From Agelas oroides (taxonomy: Eukaryota > Porifera > Demospongiae > Agelasida > Agelasidae), in NCBI GenBank assembly GCA_949130485.1, contig OX422198.1, positions 4,279,262-4,343,261 of the forward strand: 64,000 nt of DNA, read 5' to 3'. The translations under genes and the position numbers were made by a program. The notes below the pieces were generated by a model, which had not been told where the DNA came from, ran no database searches, and saw only the letters and a list, made by a program, of their open reading frames with translations. This document shows positions 27,954 to 39,900 of the stretch, in pieces. Every line of letters begins with the position of its first letter. The stretch's first letter is position 1.

Positions 27954-29152
27954 TGGCGCAGGTTTCTGGCCAAAGTCAAAGCCATTTATTGTACGTATGG
28001 GGCCACAAGCTCCTCGTAGATACAGGAGTTCAGGTCAGCGTCTTCCCAGCTTCTGCCCACGAACGCCGCAGTCAGAAGACCGAACCGTTGATCGCCGCCA
28101 ATGGCAGCACGATCGATACCTTCGGCAAGAGAACCATACCGCTAGACTTGGGCTTCCGCAAGTTCGCATGGTCTTTTGTTCTCGCCGACGTCAAGCGCCC
28201 GATGCTGGGTGCCGATTTCTTCTGCAGCAACCACCTTCTCATTGACGTCTACACTAGCCACATCATCGACGCCAAAACGTACGAAAGCGTACCCGTCTGG
28301 CAGGACGAAACACCGGCACCCGGCCTCAATGCCTGCTCTGCTGGTAACGAGTTCGCTGACATCCTCAAGGAATTCCCATCGGTCACACGACCTCAATTTT
28401 CCACCGGGGATGTGAAGCATAGTGTGGAACACTGCATTCCCACATCGGGCCCTCCAGTGCATGCTAAAGCACGCCGCTTGTCACCCGAAAAGTTGGCCAC
28501 TGCTCGGAGGGAGTTTGCTGAGATGGAGAAACTAGGAATTATCCATCGGTCCTCCAGCCCATGGGCATCACCACTCCACATGGTGGAGAAGAAGACTCCA
28601 GGTACCTGGCGCCCATGCGGTGACTACAGACGTCTGAACAAAGTCACAACACATGACCGGTACCCCGTACCACGCCTCCAAGACTTCGCCTCTCAATTGA
28701 AAGGTAAAAAGATCTTCTCGAAGGTTGACTTAGTACGCGGGTACAATCAGATACCTGCCGATGTACCGAAGACTGCTGTGATAACGCCATTCGGCCTATT
28801 CGAGTTCCTCCGCATGCCCTTCGGCCTCAAGAACGTAGCACAGGCATTCCAGAGATTTATGGACCAAGTCTGTCGGGGACTCGAGGATTTCCTCTTTGTG
28901 TACATCGACGACGTTCTCGTGGCCAGCCCCAACGCCAAGGAGCACCGGCGTCACCTGCATCTTCTCTTCCAGAGGCTAGCAGAGCATGGGCTAGTCATCA
29001 ACGTAGTGAAGTGCACATTTGGTGAAGAGATCATAGACTTCCTCGCCCACCGACTCCGGCACCGAGTTACAGCACAGGGTATACTGAACCACTACCTGAG
29101 CGAGTTGAGGCCATCCGTCGATTTCCACGACCACAGAATGCCAAAACCTTGA
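27887..29152 (+). CDS. Pol of the gypsy element, protease and reverse transcriptase part
   Basis: 421 codons open; translation most likely enters by -1 frameshifting from gag, not at the ATG. Aspartic protease: LLVDTGVQVSVFP with D45-T46-G47 and later PMLGADFF. Then linker and RT: EKLGIIHRSSSPWASPLHMV, FSKVDLVRGYNQIP, PFGLFEFLRMPFGLKNVAQA, and catalytic YIDD at 28901-28912 (residues 339-342). After IDFLAHRL and TAQGI the frame is lost: the family motif PLPERVEAI is encoded from about 29093 in another frame, so a small indel lies between 29060 and 29093. Confidence 0.92.
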   Translation: MRLRTLNSRAPSTFGKRTGQNLVAQVSGQSQSHLLYVWGHKLLVDTGVQVSVFPASAHERRSQKTEPLIAANGSTIDTFGKRTIPLDLGFRKFAWSFVLADVKRPMLGADFFCSNHLLIDVYTSHIIDAKTYESVPVWQDETPAPGLNACSAGNEFADILKEFPSVTRPQFSTGDVKHSVEHCIPTSGPPVHAKARRLSPEKLATARREFAEMEKLGIIHRSSSPWASPLHMVEKKTPGTWRPCGDYRRLNKVTTHDRYPVPRLQDFASQLKGKKIFSKVDLVRGYNQIPADVPKTAVITPFGLFEFLRMPFGLKNVAQAFQRFMDQVCRGLEDFLFVYIDDVLVASPNAKEHRRHLHLLFQRLAEHGLVINVVKCTFGEEIIDFLAHRLRHRVTAQGILNHYLSELRPSVDFHDHRMPKP

Positions 29153-31092
29153 GTGAGTTTCTAGGCATGGTAAATTTCTATCACAGATTTATACCAAACG
29201 CCGCTGCCCTTATGGGTCCTTTACATGGCTTGTCTCACGCGAAGGGTCAGGACTTTCAGTGGACTACCCAACATCAGTCAGCGTTCGATGCAACGAAACA
29301 TGCGCTAGCCTCGGCAACCCTACTCAACCACCCCAGCGCCACTGCCACCACTTGTATCACCGTCGACGCATCTGACTTGGCTGTCGGAGGTGTCCTCGAG
29401 CAGTTCCTTGATGGCAACTGGAGGCCGCTAGCTTTTTTCTCCCGGAAGCTGGATAAGGCCCAAAAGTCATACAGCACCTTTGACCGTGAGCTTCTAGCCA
29501 TGTATTCAGCAGTCCAACACTTCATCGAAGGACGACGGTTTCACATCTATACCGACCACAAACCACTTACGTTTGCCCTGGCTAGCAGCTCAGAACGCTG
29601 GACGCCGAGGCAACAACGCCACCTCGCCTTCATAACCGAATACACCACAGACGTGCGTCATGTTCATGGCCGGGACAATGCAGTGGCAGATGCCCTCTCC
29701 CGCGTGGAACTTGGCACCCATCCTGTATGCATGGCTGCAGGGCATCCAAGCCTTGACCTCCTCAGTATAGCACAGGCACAACAAGCAGATGCTGAGGTCC
29801 AAGCATATCGTACGGCCATTACCGGGCTGGTACTCGCCGACGTACCCCTTACAGGCACCGACACAACCTTGCTGTGCGACACCTCGACCGGCACCGCCAG
29901 GCCCATCGTTCCCCGCTCATGGCGGCGGGCCGTCTTCGAGGCCATCCATAGCCTCGCACATCCAGGCATTAAAACGTCTCGGAAGATGGTGACTGCACAT
30001 TTTGTGTGGCATGGCATCAACAAGCAAGTGGGTATGTGGGCCAAAACATGCATCTCCTGTCAGAAGTCAAAGGTCCAACGACATGTGACCGCCCCGCTGG
30101 AGCATGGCCAGCTGCCAGATCGCCGCTTCCAGCAAATTCATGTGGACGTGGTTGGACCTCTGCCCATTTCACAGGGCAAATCATACCTGTTTACCATCAT
30201 CGACCACTACACACGGTGGCCAGAGGCCATACCGATGGCTGATGCCACAGCCACCTCATGCGCCCGGGCGCTCATGTCACATCATATTGCACAGTTCGGT
30301 GTGCCAACAGACATCACCTCTGATAGGGGGCCGCAATTTACCTCGAACCTGTGGACGACCCTGGGGAAACTACTGGGAGCTCAGCTACATCACACAACTG
30401 CCTACCACCCACAGGCAAATGGCATCGTTGAACGATTCCACAGGCAGCTTAAAGCGGCACTCAAGGCCCGTCTGGTAGGGTCAGCATGGATGGATGAACT
30501 CCCACTAGTCCTGTTGGGCCTCCGATCAGCCCCCAAAGAAGGCCTCGGGTGTGCGCCCGCCGAACTCGTCTACGGCACAACAATCCGTCTACCTGGGGAG
30601 TTCTTCGAATGTACACCAGCAGCTGAGTCAGATGTGTCTGATCTGCTTATACACCTTCGTAACACCATGGCTAGACTGCGGCCGAAGCAGACATCTCATC
30701 ACAGACGACCATCCACCCACATACCTGCGGAGTTGCAGAGTTGTACATTTGTGTTTGTTCGTCATGATACTCATCGAACCCCCCTGCAGTGCACCTATGA
30801 TGGACCCTTCAAAGTGCTTGAGCGAGCTGCAAAGTTTTTCACACTAGACCTCAATGGTCGACGGGACACTGTATCGGTTCACCGCCTCAAACCTGCCTTT
30901 TTGGACGCTGATTGGGGATTGGGCGAAAGGCCTGGATCTCAACCTTCCACCAGGGTACAGCAGGTGCCACCTATTCCCTCATCCACATCGGAGGCAACAC
31001 CACTGCTCCAGGACAAGTCACATACCCCACTCAACATCGTGAAAAGAAGTAGAGCAGGTCGGGAGATCAGACCCCCTGTCAAGCTTCAATAA
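29093..31092 (+). CDS. Pol of the gypsy element, RNase H and integrase part (after frameshift)
   Basis: Open from about 29093 (PLPERVEAIRRFPRP then NAKTLSEFLGMVNFYHRFIP); the first ATG at 29149 is probably not a real start. RNase H: CITVDASDLAVGG, FDRELLAMYSAVQHF, YTDHKPLTFAL, GRDNAVADALSR. Integrase: HHCC zinc domain (HSLAHPGIK, HFVWHG, CISCQKSK), then D333 (HVDVVGPL), D392 (TSDRGPQF) and E428 (NGIVERFH), i.e. D,D35E. LVYGTTIRLPGEFF and a C-terminal GPFKVLERAAKFFTLDLNGR chromo/GPY-like region follow. Ends TAA 33 bp before the 3' LTR. Confidence 0.93.
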
Positions 31093-31112
31093 CATCCGTG
31101 GTTTTTACCACT

Positions 31113-31122
31113 GGGGGGGAGC
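31113..31122 (+). promoter_or_regulatory. polypurine tract
   Basis: GGGGGGGAG just before CCC and the 3' LTR; primes plus-strand DNA in LTR elements. Confidence 0.75.
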
Positions 31123-31124
31123 CC

Positions 31125-31297
31125 TGTAGCAGCTTGACTTTCAGACTGGACTTTGAACCATTATTAATCATACGCATGATTGACCTTTAGACTGGCATGT
31201 ATGTGATGTTGATTGAATCACTGTAAAGACTTGTGCACTTTGGTTGCAAGCTGTTGTTGAATAGGAGAACTGTGAACGATCATCTTAGTCTCCTATA
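31125..31297 (+). repeat. 3' LTR of the gypsy element
   Basis: 173 bp, nearly identical to the 5' LTR. The satellite resumes with CTACCATGG at 31298. Confidence 0.93.
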
Positions 31298-33990
31298 CTA
31301 CCATGGCTCTACGTGGCTCTACTTGAGTCCACTACACTCTACCTTGGCTCTACTTTGCTGTACTTGACTCTACTACACTCTACCATGGCTCTACTCCATT
31401 GTATATCATGGCTCTACTTCACACTACATCAGTCTACTACATTCTACCATGGCTCTCCTTCACTCTACATGACTCTACTACATGCTACCATGGCTCTCCT
31501 TGACACTCCTATACTCTACCTTGGCTCTACTCTATTCTACCATGGCTCTACTTGACACTACATGACTCTACTACATTCTACCATGGCTCTACATGACTAT
31601 ACTATACTCGGCTCTACATGCCTCTAGTACACTATACCATTGCTAAACCGAGCTCTATTTGTCTCTACTACACTCTACCTTGGCTCTAGGACATCCTACC
31701 ATGGATCCACGTGACTCTATTTGACTCTACTACAATCTACCATGGCTCTACCTGGCTCTACTACATTCTACCATGGCTCTACTTGATTCTACATGACTCA
31801 ACTACATTCTACCATGGCTCTACTTGACTCCACTTGACTCTACTACACTCTACCATGGCTCTACTTGGCTCTACTTCAGTCCACTACACTCTACCTTGGC
31901 TCTGCTTGGCTCTACTTGACTCTACTACACTCTACCATGGCTCTACTTGGCTCTACTACACTCTACCATGGCTCTACTTGGCTCTACTACACTCTACCAT
32001 GGCTCTACTTGGCTCTACTTGACTCTAGTGCACTCTACCATGGCTCTACCTGGCTCTACTACATTCTACCATCGCTGTACTTGGCTCTAGATGACTCTAC
32101 TACATGCTATCGTGGCTCTATTTGACTCTACATGACTCTACTACACTCTACCATGGCTCTACTCCATTGTACCATGGCTCTACTTGACACTACATGACTC
32201 TACTACATTCTACGATGGCTCTACCTGGCTCTACTACATTATACCATGGCTCTACTTGGCTCTACATGACTCTACTATATGCTACCGTGACTCTACTCCA
32301 TTGTACCATGGCTCTACTTGACACTACATGATTCTACTTAATTCTATACCATGGCTCTTCCTGACTTTACTTGACTCTCCTACCCTCTATCATTGCTCCA
32401 CTTGGCTCTACTTGGCTCTACTACACTCTACCATGGATCTACTCCATTGTATATCATGGCTCTACTTCACACTACATGACTCTACTACATTCTACCATGG
32501 CTCTACTTCACTCTACTACACTCTACCATGGCTCAACTTGGCTCTACTTGACTCTACTACACTCTACCATGGCTCTACTCCATTGTACCATGGCTCTACT
32601 TGACATTACATCATTCTACTAAATTCTACCATGGCTCTTCTTGACTCTACTTGACTCTCCTACACTCTACCATTGCTCTACTTCGCTCTACTTGGCTCCA
32701 CTACACTCTACCATGGCTCTACTACATCCTACCATGGATCCATGTGACTCTACTTGACTCTACTACACTCTACCATGGCTCTACCTGGCTCTACTACATT
32801 CTACCATGGTTCTACTTGGCTCTACATGACTCTACTACATGCTACCATGACTCTACTTGACTCTACTTGAGTCTACTACACTCTACCATTGCTCTACTTG
32901 GCTCTACTTCACTCTACTGCACTCTACCATGGCTCTACTCCATTATATACCATGGCTCTACTTCACACTACATGGCTCTACTACATTCTACCATGTCTCC
33001 AATTGAATCTACTACACCCTACCATGACTCTACTTGACTCTACTTGACTCTACAACACACTACCATGGCTCTAATTGTCTCTACTACACTCTACCATGGC
33101 TCTACTCCATTGTACCATGGCTCTACTTGACACTACATGACTCCACTACAATCTACCATAGCTCTACTTGACTCTACTACACTCTACGATGGCTCTACTT
33201 GGCTCTACTTGACTCTACTACACTATATCATTGCTAGACCTGGTTCTACTTGTCTCTACTACACTCTACCTTGGCTCTACTACATCCTACCATGGATCCA
33301 CGTGACTCTACTTGACTCTCCTACACTCTACCAAGGCTCTACCTGGCTCTACTACGTTCTACCAAGGCTCTACTTGACTGTACATGACTCTACTACATTC
33401 TACCATGGCTCTACTTGACTCTACTACATTCCACCATTGCTCCACGTGACTCTACTTGACTCTACTACATTCTACCATGGTTCTACTCGGCTCTACATGA
33501 CTCTACTACATGCTACCGTGGCTCTACTTGACTCTACTTGAGTCTACTACACTCTACCATTGCTGTACTTGGCTCTACGTGACTCTACTACACTCTACCA
33601 TGGCTCTACTTGGCTCTTCTGAACTCTATACTACACTCTACCATGGCTCTACTCCATTGTACCATGGCTCTACTTGACACTACATGACTCTACTACATTG
33701 TACCTTGGCTCTACTTGACTCTACTACATTCTACCATCGCCCTACTTGACTCTATTACATTCTACGATGGCTCTACTTGGCTCTACTTGACTCTACTACA
33801 CTATACCATTGCTAGACTTGGCTCTACTTGTCTCTACTTCACTCTAACTTGGCTCTACTACATATTACCATGGATCCACGTGACTCTACTTGACTCTACT
33901 ACACTCTGCCATGGCTCTACCTGGCTATACTACATTCTACCATGGCTCTACTTGACTCTACATGACTCTACTACATTCTCCCATGGCTCT
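31298..33990 (+). repeat. CTCTAC satellite, second forward block
   Basis: Same words and orientation as the block left of the gypsy element. Includes longer signature segments that recur throughout: ATTGCTAGACCTGGCTCTAC, CTACATCCTACCATGGATCC, CACGTGACTC, and CAATTGAATCTACTACACT. Confidence 0.97.
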
Positions 33991-33999
33991 ATAGAGCCA
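33984..33999. repeat. palindrome at the left inversion junction
   Basis: TGGCTCTATAGAGCCA, a perfect 16-bp palindrome exactly where the satellite changes strand. Confidence 0.93.
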
Positions 34000-36900
34000 G
34001 GCATGGTAGAGTGTAGTAGAGTCAAGTAGAGTCTCGTGGATCCATGGTAGGATGTAGTAGTGCCATGGTAGAGTGTAGTAGAGTCAAGTAGAGCCAAAGA
34101 GAGTCACGGTAGAGTGTCGTAGAGTCAAGTAGAGCCAAGTAGAGTCATGGTAGAGTGTAGTAGATTCAATTGGAGCCATGGTAGAGTGTAGTAGAGCCAT
34201 GTAGTGTGAAGTAGAGCCATAGTAGAGTGTAGTAGAGTCAAGTAGAGCCAAGTAGAGCCATGGTAGAGTGTAGTAGACTCAAGTAGAGCCAAGTAGAGCC
34301 ATGGTAGAGTGTAGTAGAGTCAAGTAGAACCATGGTAGAATGTAGTAGAGTCATGTAGAGTCAAGTAGAGCCATGGTAGAATGTAGTAGAGCCAGGTAGA
34401 GCCATGGTAGAGTGTAGTAGAGTCAAGTACAGTCAAGTAGAGCCATGGTAGAATGTAGTAGAGTCAAGTAGAGCCAAGTAGAGCCATGGTAGAGTGTAGT
34501 AGACTCAAGTAGAGCCATGGTAGAGTGTAGTAGAGTCAAGTAGAACCATGGTAGAATGTAGTAGAGTCATGTAGAGTCAAGTAGAGCCATGGTAGAATGT
34601 AGTAGAGCCAGGTAGAGCCATGGTAGAGTGTAGTAGAGTCAAGTACAGTCAAGTAGAGCCATGGTAGAATGTAGTAGAGGCATGTAGAGTCAAGTAGAAA
34701 CATGGTAGAATGTAGTAGAGCCATGTAGTGTGAAGTAGATCCATGGTATACAATGGAGTAGAGCCATGGTAGAGTGTAGTAGAGTCAAGTAGAGCCATGG
34801 TAGAGTGTAGTAGACTCAAGTAGAGCCAAGTAGAGCCATGGTAGAGTGCGGTAGAGTCAAGTAGAGTCACGTGGATCCATGGTAGGATGTAGTAGAGTCA
34901 AGGTATAGTGTAGTAGAGTCAAGTAGAGTCAAGTAGAGCCATGGTAGAGTGTAGTAGAGTGAAATAGAGCAAAGTACAGCCATGGTATAGAGTGTAGTAG
35001 AGTCAAGTAGAGCCAAGTAGAGTCATGGTAGAGTGTAGTAGATTGAATTAGAGACAAGGTAGAATGTAGTAGAGCCATGTAGTGTGAAGTAGAGCCATGG
35101 TATATAATGGAGTAGAGCCATGGTAGAGTGTAGTAGAGTCAAGTAGAGCCAAGTAGAGCCAAGGTATAGAGTGTAGTGGACTCAAGTAGAGTCAAGTAGA
35201 GCCATGGTAGCATGTAGTAGAGTCATGTAGAGCCAAGTAGAGGAGTGGTAGAATGTAGTAGAGTGTAGTAGAGTCAAGTAGAGCCATGGTAGAATGTAGT
35301 AGTGTCATGTAGAGTCAAGTAGAGCCATGGTAGAATGTAGTAGAGCCAGATAGAGCAATGGTAGAGTGTAGTAGAGTCAAGTACAGTCACGTGGATCCAT
35401 GGTAGGATGTAGTAGAGCCAAGGTAGAGTGTACTAGAGATGAGTAGAGCCAGGTCGAGCAAAGGTATAGTGTAGTAGAGTCAAGAAGAGCCAAGTAGAGC
35501 CATCGTAGAGTGTATATAGATTCAATTGGAGACATGGTAGAATTTAGTAGAATCATGTAGTGTCAAGTAGAGCCATGGTACAATGGAGTAGAGTCACGGT
35601 AGCATATAGTAGAGTCATGTAGAGCCAAGTAGAGCCATGGTATAATGTAGTAGAGCCAGGTAGAGCCATCGTAGAATGTAGTAGAGTCATGTAGTGTCAA
35701 GTAGAGCCATGGTACAATGGAGTAGAGCCATGGTAGAGTGTAGTAGAGTCATGTAGAGTCAAATAGAGCCACGATAGCATGTAGTAGAGTCATCTAGAGC
35801 CAAGTACAGCGATGGTAGAATGTAGTAGAGCCAGGTAGAGCCATGGTACAATGTAGTAGAGTCATGTAGTGTCAAGTAGAGCCATGGTACAATGGAGTAA
35901 AGCCATGGTAGAGTGTAGTAGAGTCATGTAGATTCAAGTAGAGCAACGATAGCATGTAGTAGAGTCATGTAGAGCCAAGTAGAGCCATGGTAGAATGTAG
36001 TAGAGCCAGGTAGAGCCATGGTAGAATGCAGTAGAGTCAAGTAGAGTCACGTGGAGCCATGGTAGAATGTAGTAGAGCCAAGGTGGAGTGTAGTACAGTC
36101 AAGTAGAGTCAAGTAGAGCCATGGAAGAATGTAGTAGAGTCAAGTAGAGTCAAGTAGAGCCATGGTAGAATGTAGTAGAGGCATCCTGAGTCAAGTAGAG
36201 CTATGGTAGTATGTAGCTAGTAGAGGCACGTAGAGTCACCTGGAGCCATGGTAGAATGTAGTGGAGACATGGTAGAGTGTAGTAGAGTCACGTAGAGCTA
36301 AGTAGTGCCATGGTAGAGTGTAGTAGAGTCAAGTATAGAGCCAAGTAGAGCCATGGTAGAGTGTAGTAGATCCAAGTAGAGCCATGGTATAGAGTGTAGT
36401 AGAGTCAAGTAGAGCCAAGTAGAGCCAAGGTAGAGTGTAGTGGACTCAAGTAGAGCCAAGTAGAGCCATGGTAGAGTGTAGTAGAGTCAAGTAGAGTCAC
36501 GTCGATCCTTGGTAGGATATAGTAGAGCCAAGGAAGAGTGTAGTAGAGAGAAGTAGAGCCAGGTTTAGCAATGGTATAGTGTAGTAGAGGCATGTAGAGC
36601 CAAGTAGACCCATCGTAGAGTGTAGTAGAGTAAAGTAGAGCCATGGTAAAATGTAGTTCAATCATGTAGAGTCAAGTAGAGCCATGGTAGAATGTAGTAG
36701 ACCCAGGTAGAGCCATGGTAGAGTGTAGTAGAGTCAAGTAGAGTCACGTGGATCCATGGTAGGATGTAGTAGAGCCAAGGTAGAGTGTAGTAGAGACAAG
36801 TAGAGCCAGGTTTAGCAATGGTATAGTGTAGTAGAGGCATGTAGAGCCAAGTAGACCCATCGTAGAGTGTAGTAGAATTAAATAGAGCCATGGTAGAATG

Positions 36901-39900
36901 TAGTAGGGTCATGTAGTGTCAAGTAGAGCCATGGTACAATGGAGTAGAGCAATACTAGAGTGTAGTAGATTCAAGTAGAGCCAAGTAGAGCCATGGTAGT
37001 GTGTATTAGAGTCAAGTAGAGCAAAGTAGAGTCATGGTAGAGTGTAGTAGATTCAATTGCATGGTACCATGGTAGAATCTAGTAGAGCCAGGTAGTGTGA
37101 AGTAGAGCCATGGTATACAATGGAGTAGAACCATGGTAGAGTGTAGTAGAGTCAAGTAGAGCCATGGTAGCATGTATTAGAGTCATGTAGAGCCAAGGAG
37201 AGCCATGGTAGAATGTAGTAGAGCCAGGTAGAGCCATGGTAGAATGCAGTAGAGTCAAGTAGAGTCACGAGGAGCCTTGGTAGAATGTAGTAGAGTCAAG
37301 TAGAGCCATGGTAGAATGTATAGTAGAGTCATGTAGAGTCAAGCAGAGCCATGGTACAATGGAGTAGAGCCATGGTAGAGTGTAGTAGAGCCAAGTAGAG
37401 CCATGGTAGTGTGTGGTAGAGTCAAGTAGAGCCAAGTAGAGTCATGGTAGGGTGTAGTAGATTCAATTGGAGACATTGTAGAATGTAGTAGAGCCATGTA
37501 GTGTGAAGTAGAGCCATGCATGGTATACAATGGAGTAGAGCCATGGTAGAGTGCAGTAGAGTGAAGTAGAGCCACGTAGAGCAATGGTAGAGTGTAATAG
37601 ACTCAAGTAGAGTCAAGTAGAGCCATGGTAGCATGTAGTAGAGTCATGAAGAGCCAAGTAGAACCATGGTAGAATGTAGTAGAGCCAGGTAGAGCAGTGA
37701 TAGAGTGTAGTAGAGTCAAGTAGAGCCAAGTAGAGCCAAGGTAGAGTGTAGTGGACTCAAGTAGAGCCAAGTAGAGCCATGGTAGAGTGTAGTAGAGTCA
37801 AGTAGAGTCACGTGGATCCTTGGTAGGATGTAGTAGAGCCAAGGAAGAGTGTAGTAGAGACAAGTAGAGCCAGGTTTAGCAATGGTATAGTGTAGTAGAG
37901 GCATGTAGAGCCAAGTAGACCCATCGTAGAGTGTAATTGAGTAAAGTAGAGCCATGGTAAAATGTAGTTCAGTCATGTAGAGTCAAGTAGAGCCATGGTA
38001 GAATGTAGTAGACCCAGGTAGAGCCATGGTAGAGTGTAGTAGAGTCAAGTAGAGTCACGTGGATCCATGGTAGGATGTAGTAGAGCCAAGGTAGAGTGTA
38101 GTAGAGACAAGTAGAGCTACGTTTAGCAATGGTATAGTGTAGTAGAGGCATGTAGAGCCAAGTAGACCCATCGTAGAGCGTAGTAGAATTAAATAGAGCC
38201 ATGGTAGAATGTAGTAGGGTCATGTAGTGTCAAGTAGAGCCATGGTACAATGGAGTAGAGCAATAGTAGAGTGTAGTAGATTCAAGTAGAGCCAAGTAGA
38301 GCCATGGTAGTGTGTAGTAGAGTCAAGTAGAGCCAAGTAGAGTCATGGTAGAGTGTAGTAGATTCAATTGCATGGTACCATGGTAGAATCTAGTAGAGCC
38401 AGGTAGTGTGAAGTAGAGCCATGGTATACAATGGAGTAGAACCATGGTAGAGTGTAGTAGAGTCAAGTAGAGCCATGGTAGCATGTATTAGAGTCATGTA
38501 GAGCCAAGGAGAGCCATGGTAGAATGCAGTAGAGTCAAGTAGAGTCACGTGGAGCCATGGTACAATGGAGTAGAGCCATGGTAGAGTGTAGTAGAGCCAA
38601 GTAGAGCCATGGTAGTGTGTGGTAGAGTCAAGTAGAGCCAAGTAGAGTCATGATAGGGTGTAGTAGATTCAATTGGAGACATTGTAGAATGTAGTAGAGC
38701 CATGTAGTGTGAAGTAGAACCATGCATGGTATACAATGGAGTAGAGCCATGGTAGAGTGCAGTAGAGTGAAGTAGAGCCAAGTAGAGCAATGGTAGAGTG
38801 TAATAGACTCAAGTAGAGTCAAGTAGAGCCATGGTAGCATGTAGTAGAGTCATGAAGAGCCAAGTAGAACCATGGTAGAATGTAGTACAGCCAGGTAGAG
38901 CAGTGATAGAGTGTAGTAGAGTCAAGTAGAGCCAAGTAGAGCCAAGGTAGAGTGTAGTGGACTCAAGTAGAGCCAAGCAGAGCCATGGTAGAGTGTAGTA
39001 GAGTCAAGTAGAGTCAAGTATAGAGCCATGGTAGAATGTAGTAGAGCCAGGTAGAGCCATGGTAGAATGTAGTAGAGTCATGTAGTGTCAAGTAGAGCCA
39101 TGGTACAATGGAGTAGAGCCATGGTAGAGTGAAGTAGAGTCAAGTAGAGCTACGATAGCATGTAGTAGAGTCATGTAGAGCCAAGTAGAGCCATGGTAGA
39201 ATGTAGTAGAGCCAGGTAGAGCCATGGTAGAATGCAGTAGAGTCAAGTAGGGTCACGTGCCGGCATGGTAGAATGTAGTAGAGCCAAGGTAGAGTGTAGT
39301 ACAGTCAAGTAGAGTCAAGTAGAGTCATGGCAGAATGTAGTAGAGTCAAGTAGAGCCATGGTAGAATGTAGAAGAGGGATACAGAGTCAAGTAGAGCTAT
39401 GGTAGAATGTAGTAGAGTCACGTAGAGTCACGTCGAGCCATGGTAGAATGTAGTGGAGTCATGGTGGAGTCTAGTAGAGTCGAGTAGAGCCAAGTATAGT
39501 GCCATGGTAGAGTGTAGTACAGTCAAGTAGAGCCAAGTAGAGCCATCGTAGAGTGTACTAGAGCCAAGTAGAGCCATGGTAGAGTGTAGTAGAGTCAAGT
39601 AGAGCCAAGTAGACCCAAGGTAGAGTGTAGTGGACTCAAGTAGAGCCAAGTAGAGCCATGGTAGAGTGTAGTAGAGTCAAGTAGAGTCAAGTAGAGCCAT
39701 GGTAGTATGTAGTTGAGTCATGTAGAGTCAAGTAGAGCCATGGTAGAATGTAGTAGAGCCAGGTAGAGCCATGGTAGAATGTAGTAGAGTCAAGTAGAGT
39801 CACGTGTATCCATGGTAGGATGTAGTAGAGCCAAGGTAGAGTGTAGTAGACAAGTAGACCCAGGTCTAGAAATGGTATAGTGTAGTAGAGTCAAGTAGAG

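Larger units (their letters stand above)
26974..31297 (+). mobile_element. Ty3/gypsy LTR retrotransposon, nearly intact, inserted in the satellite
   Basis: Order: 5' LTR 26974-27148, primer-binding site 27150-27162, gag 27255-27953, pol (protease, RT, RNase H, integrase) to 31092, purine tract 31113-31122, 3' LTR 31125-31297. RNase H before integrase marks Ty3/gypsy. Satellite sequence flanks both ends; CTAC precedes the 5' LTR and follows the 3' LTR, consistent with a 4-bp target duplication in a repeat full of CTAC. LTRs differ by about two substitutions and a 2-bp indel, so insertion is recent. One lesion in pol makes this copy probably non-autonomous. Confidence 0.95.
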
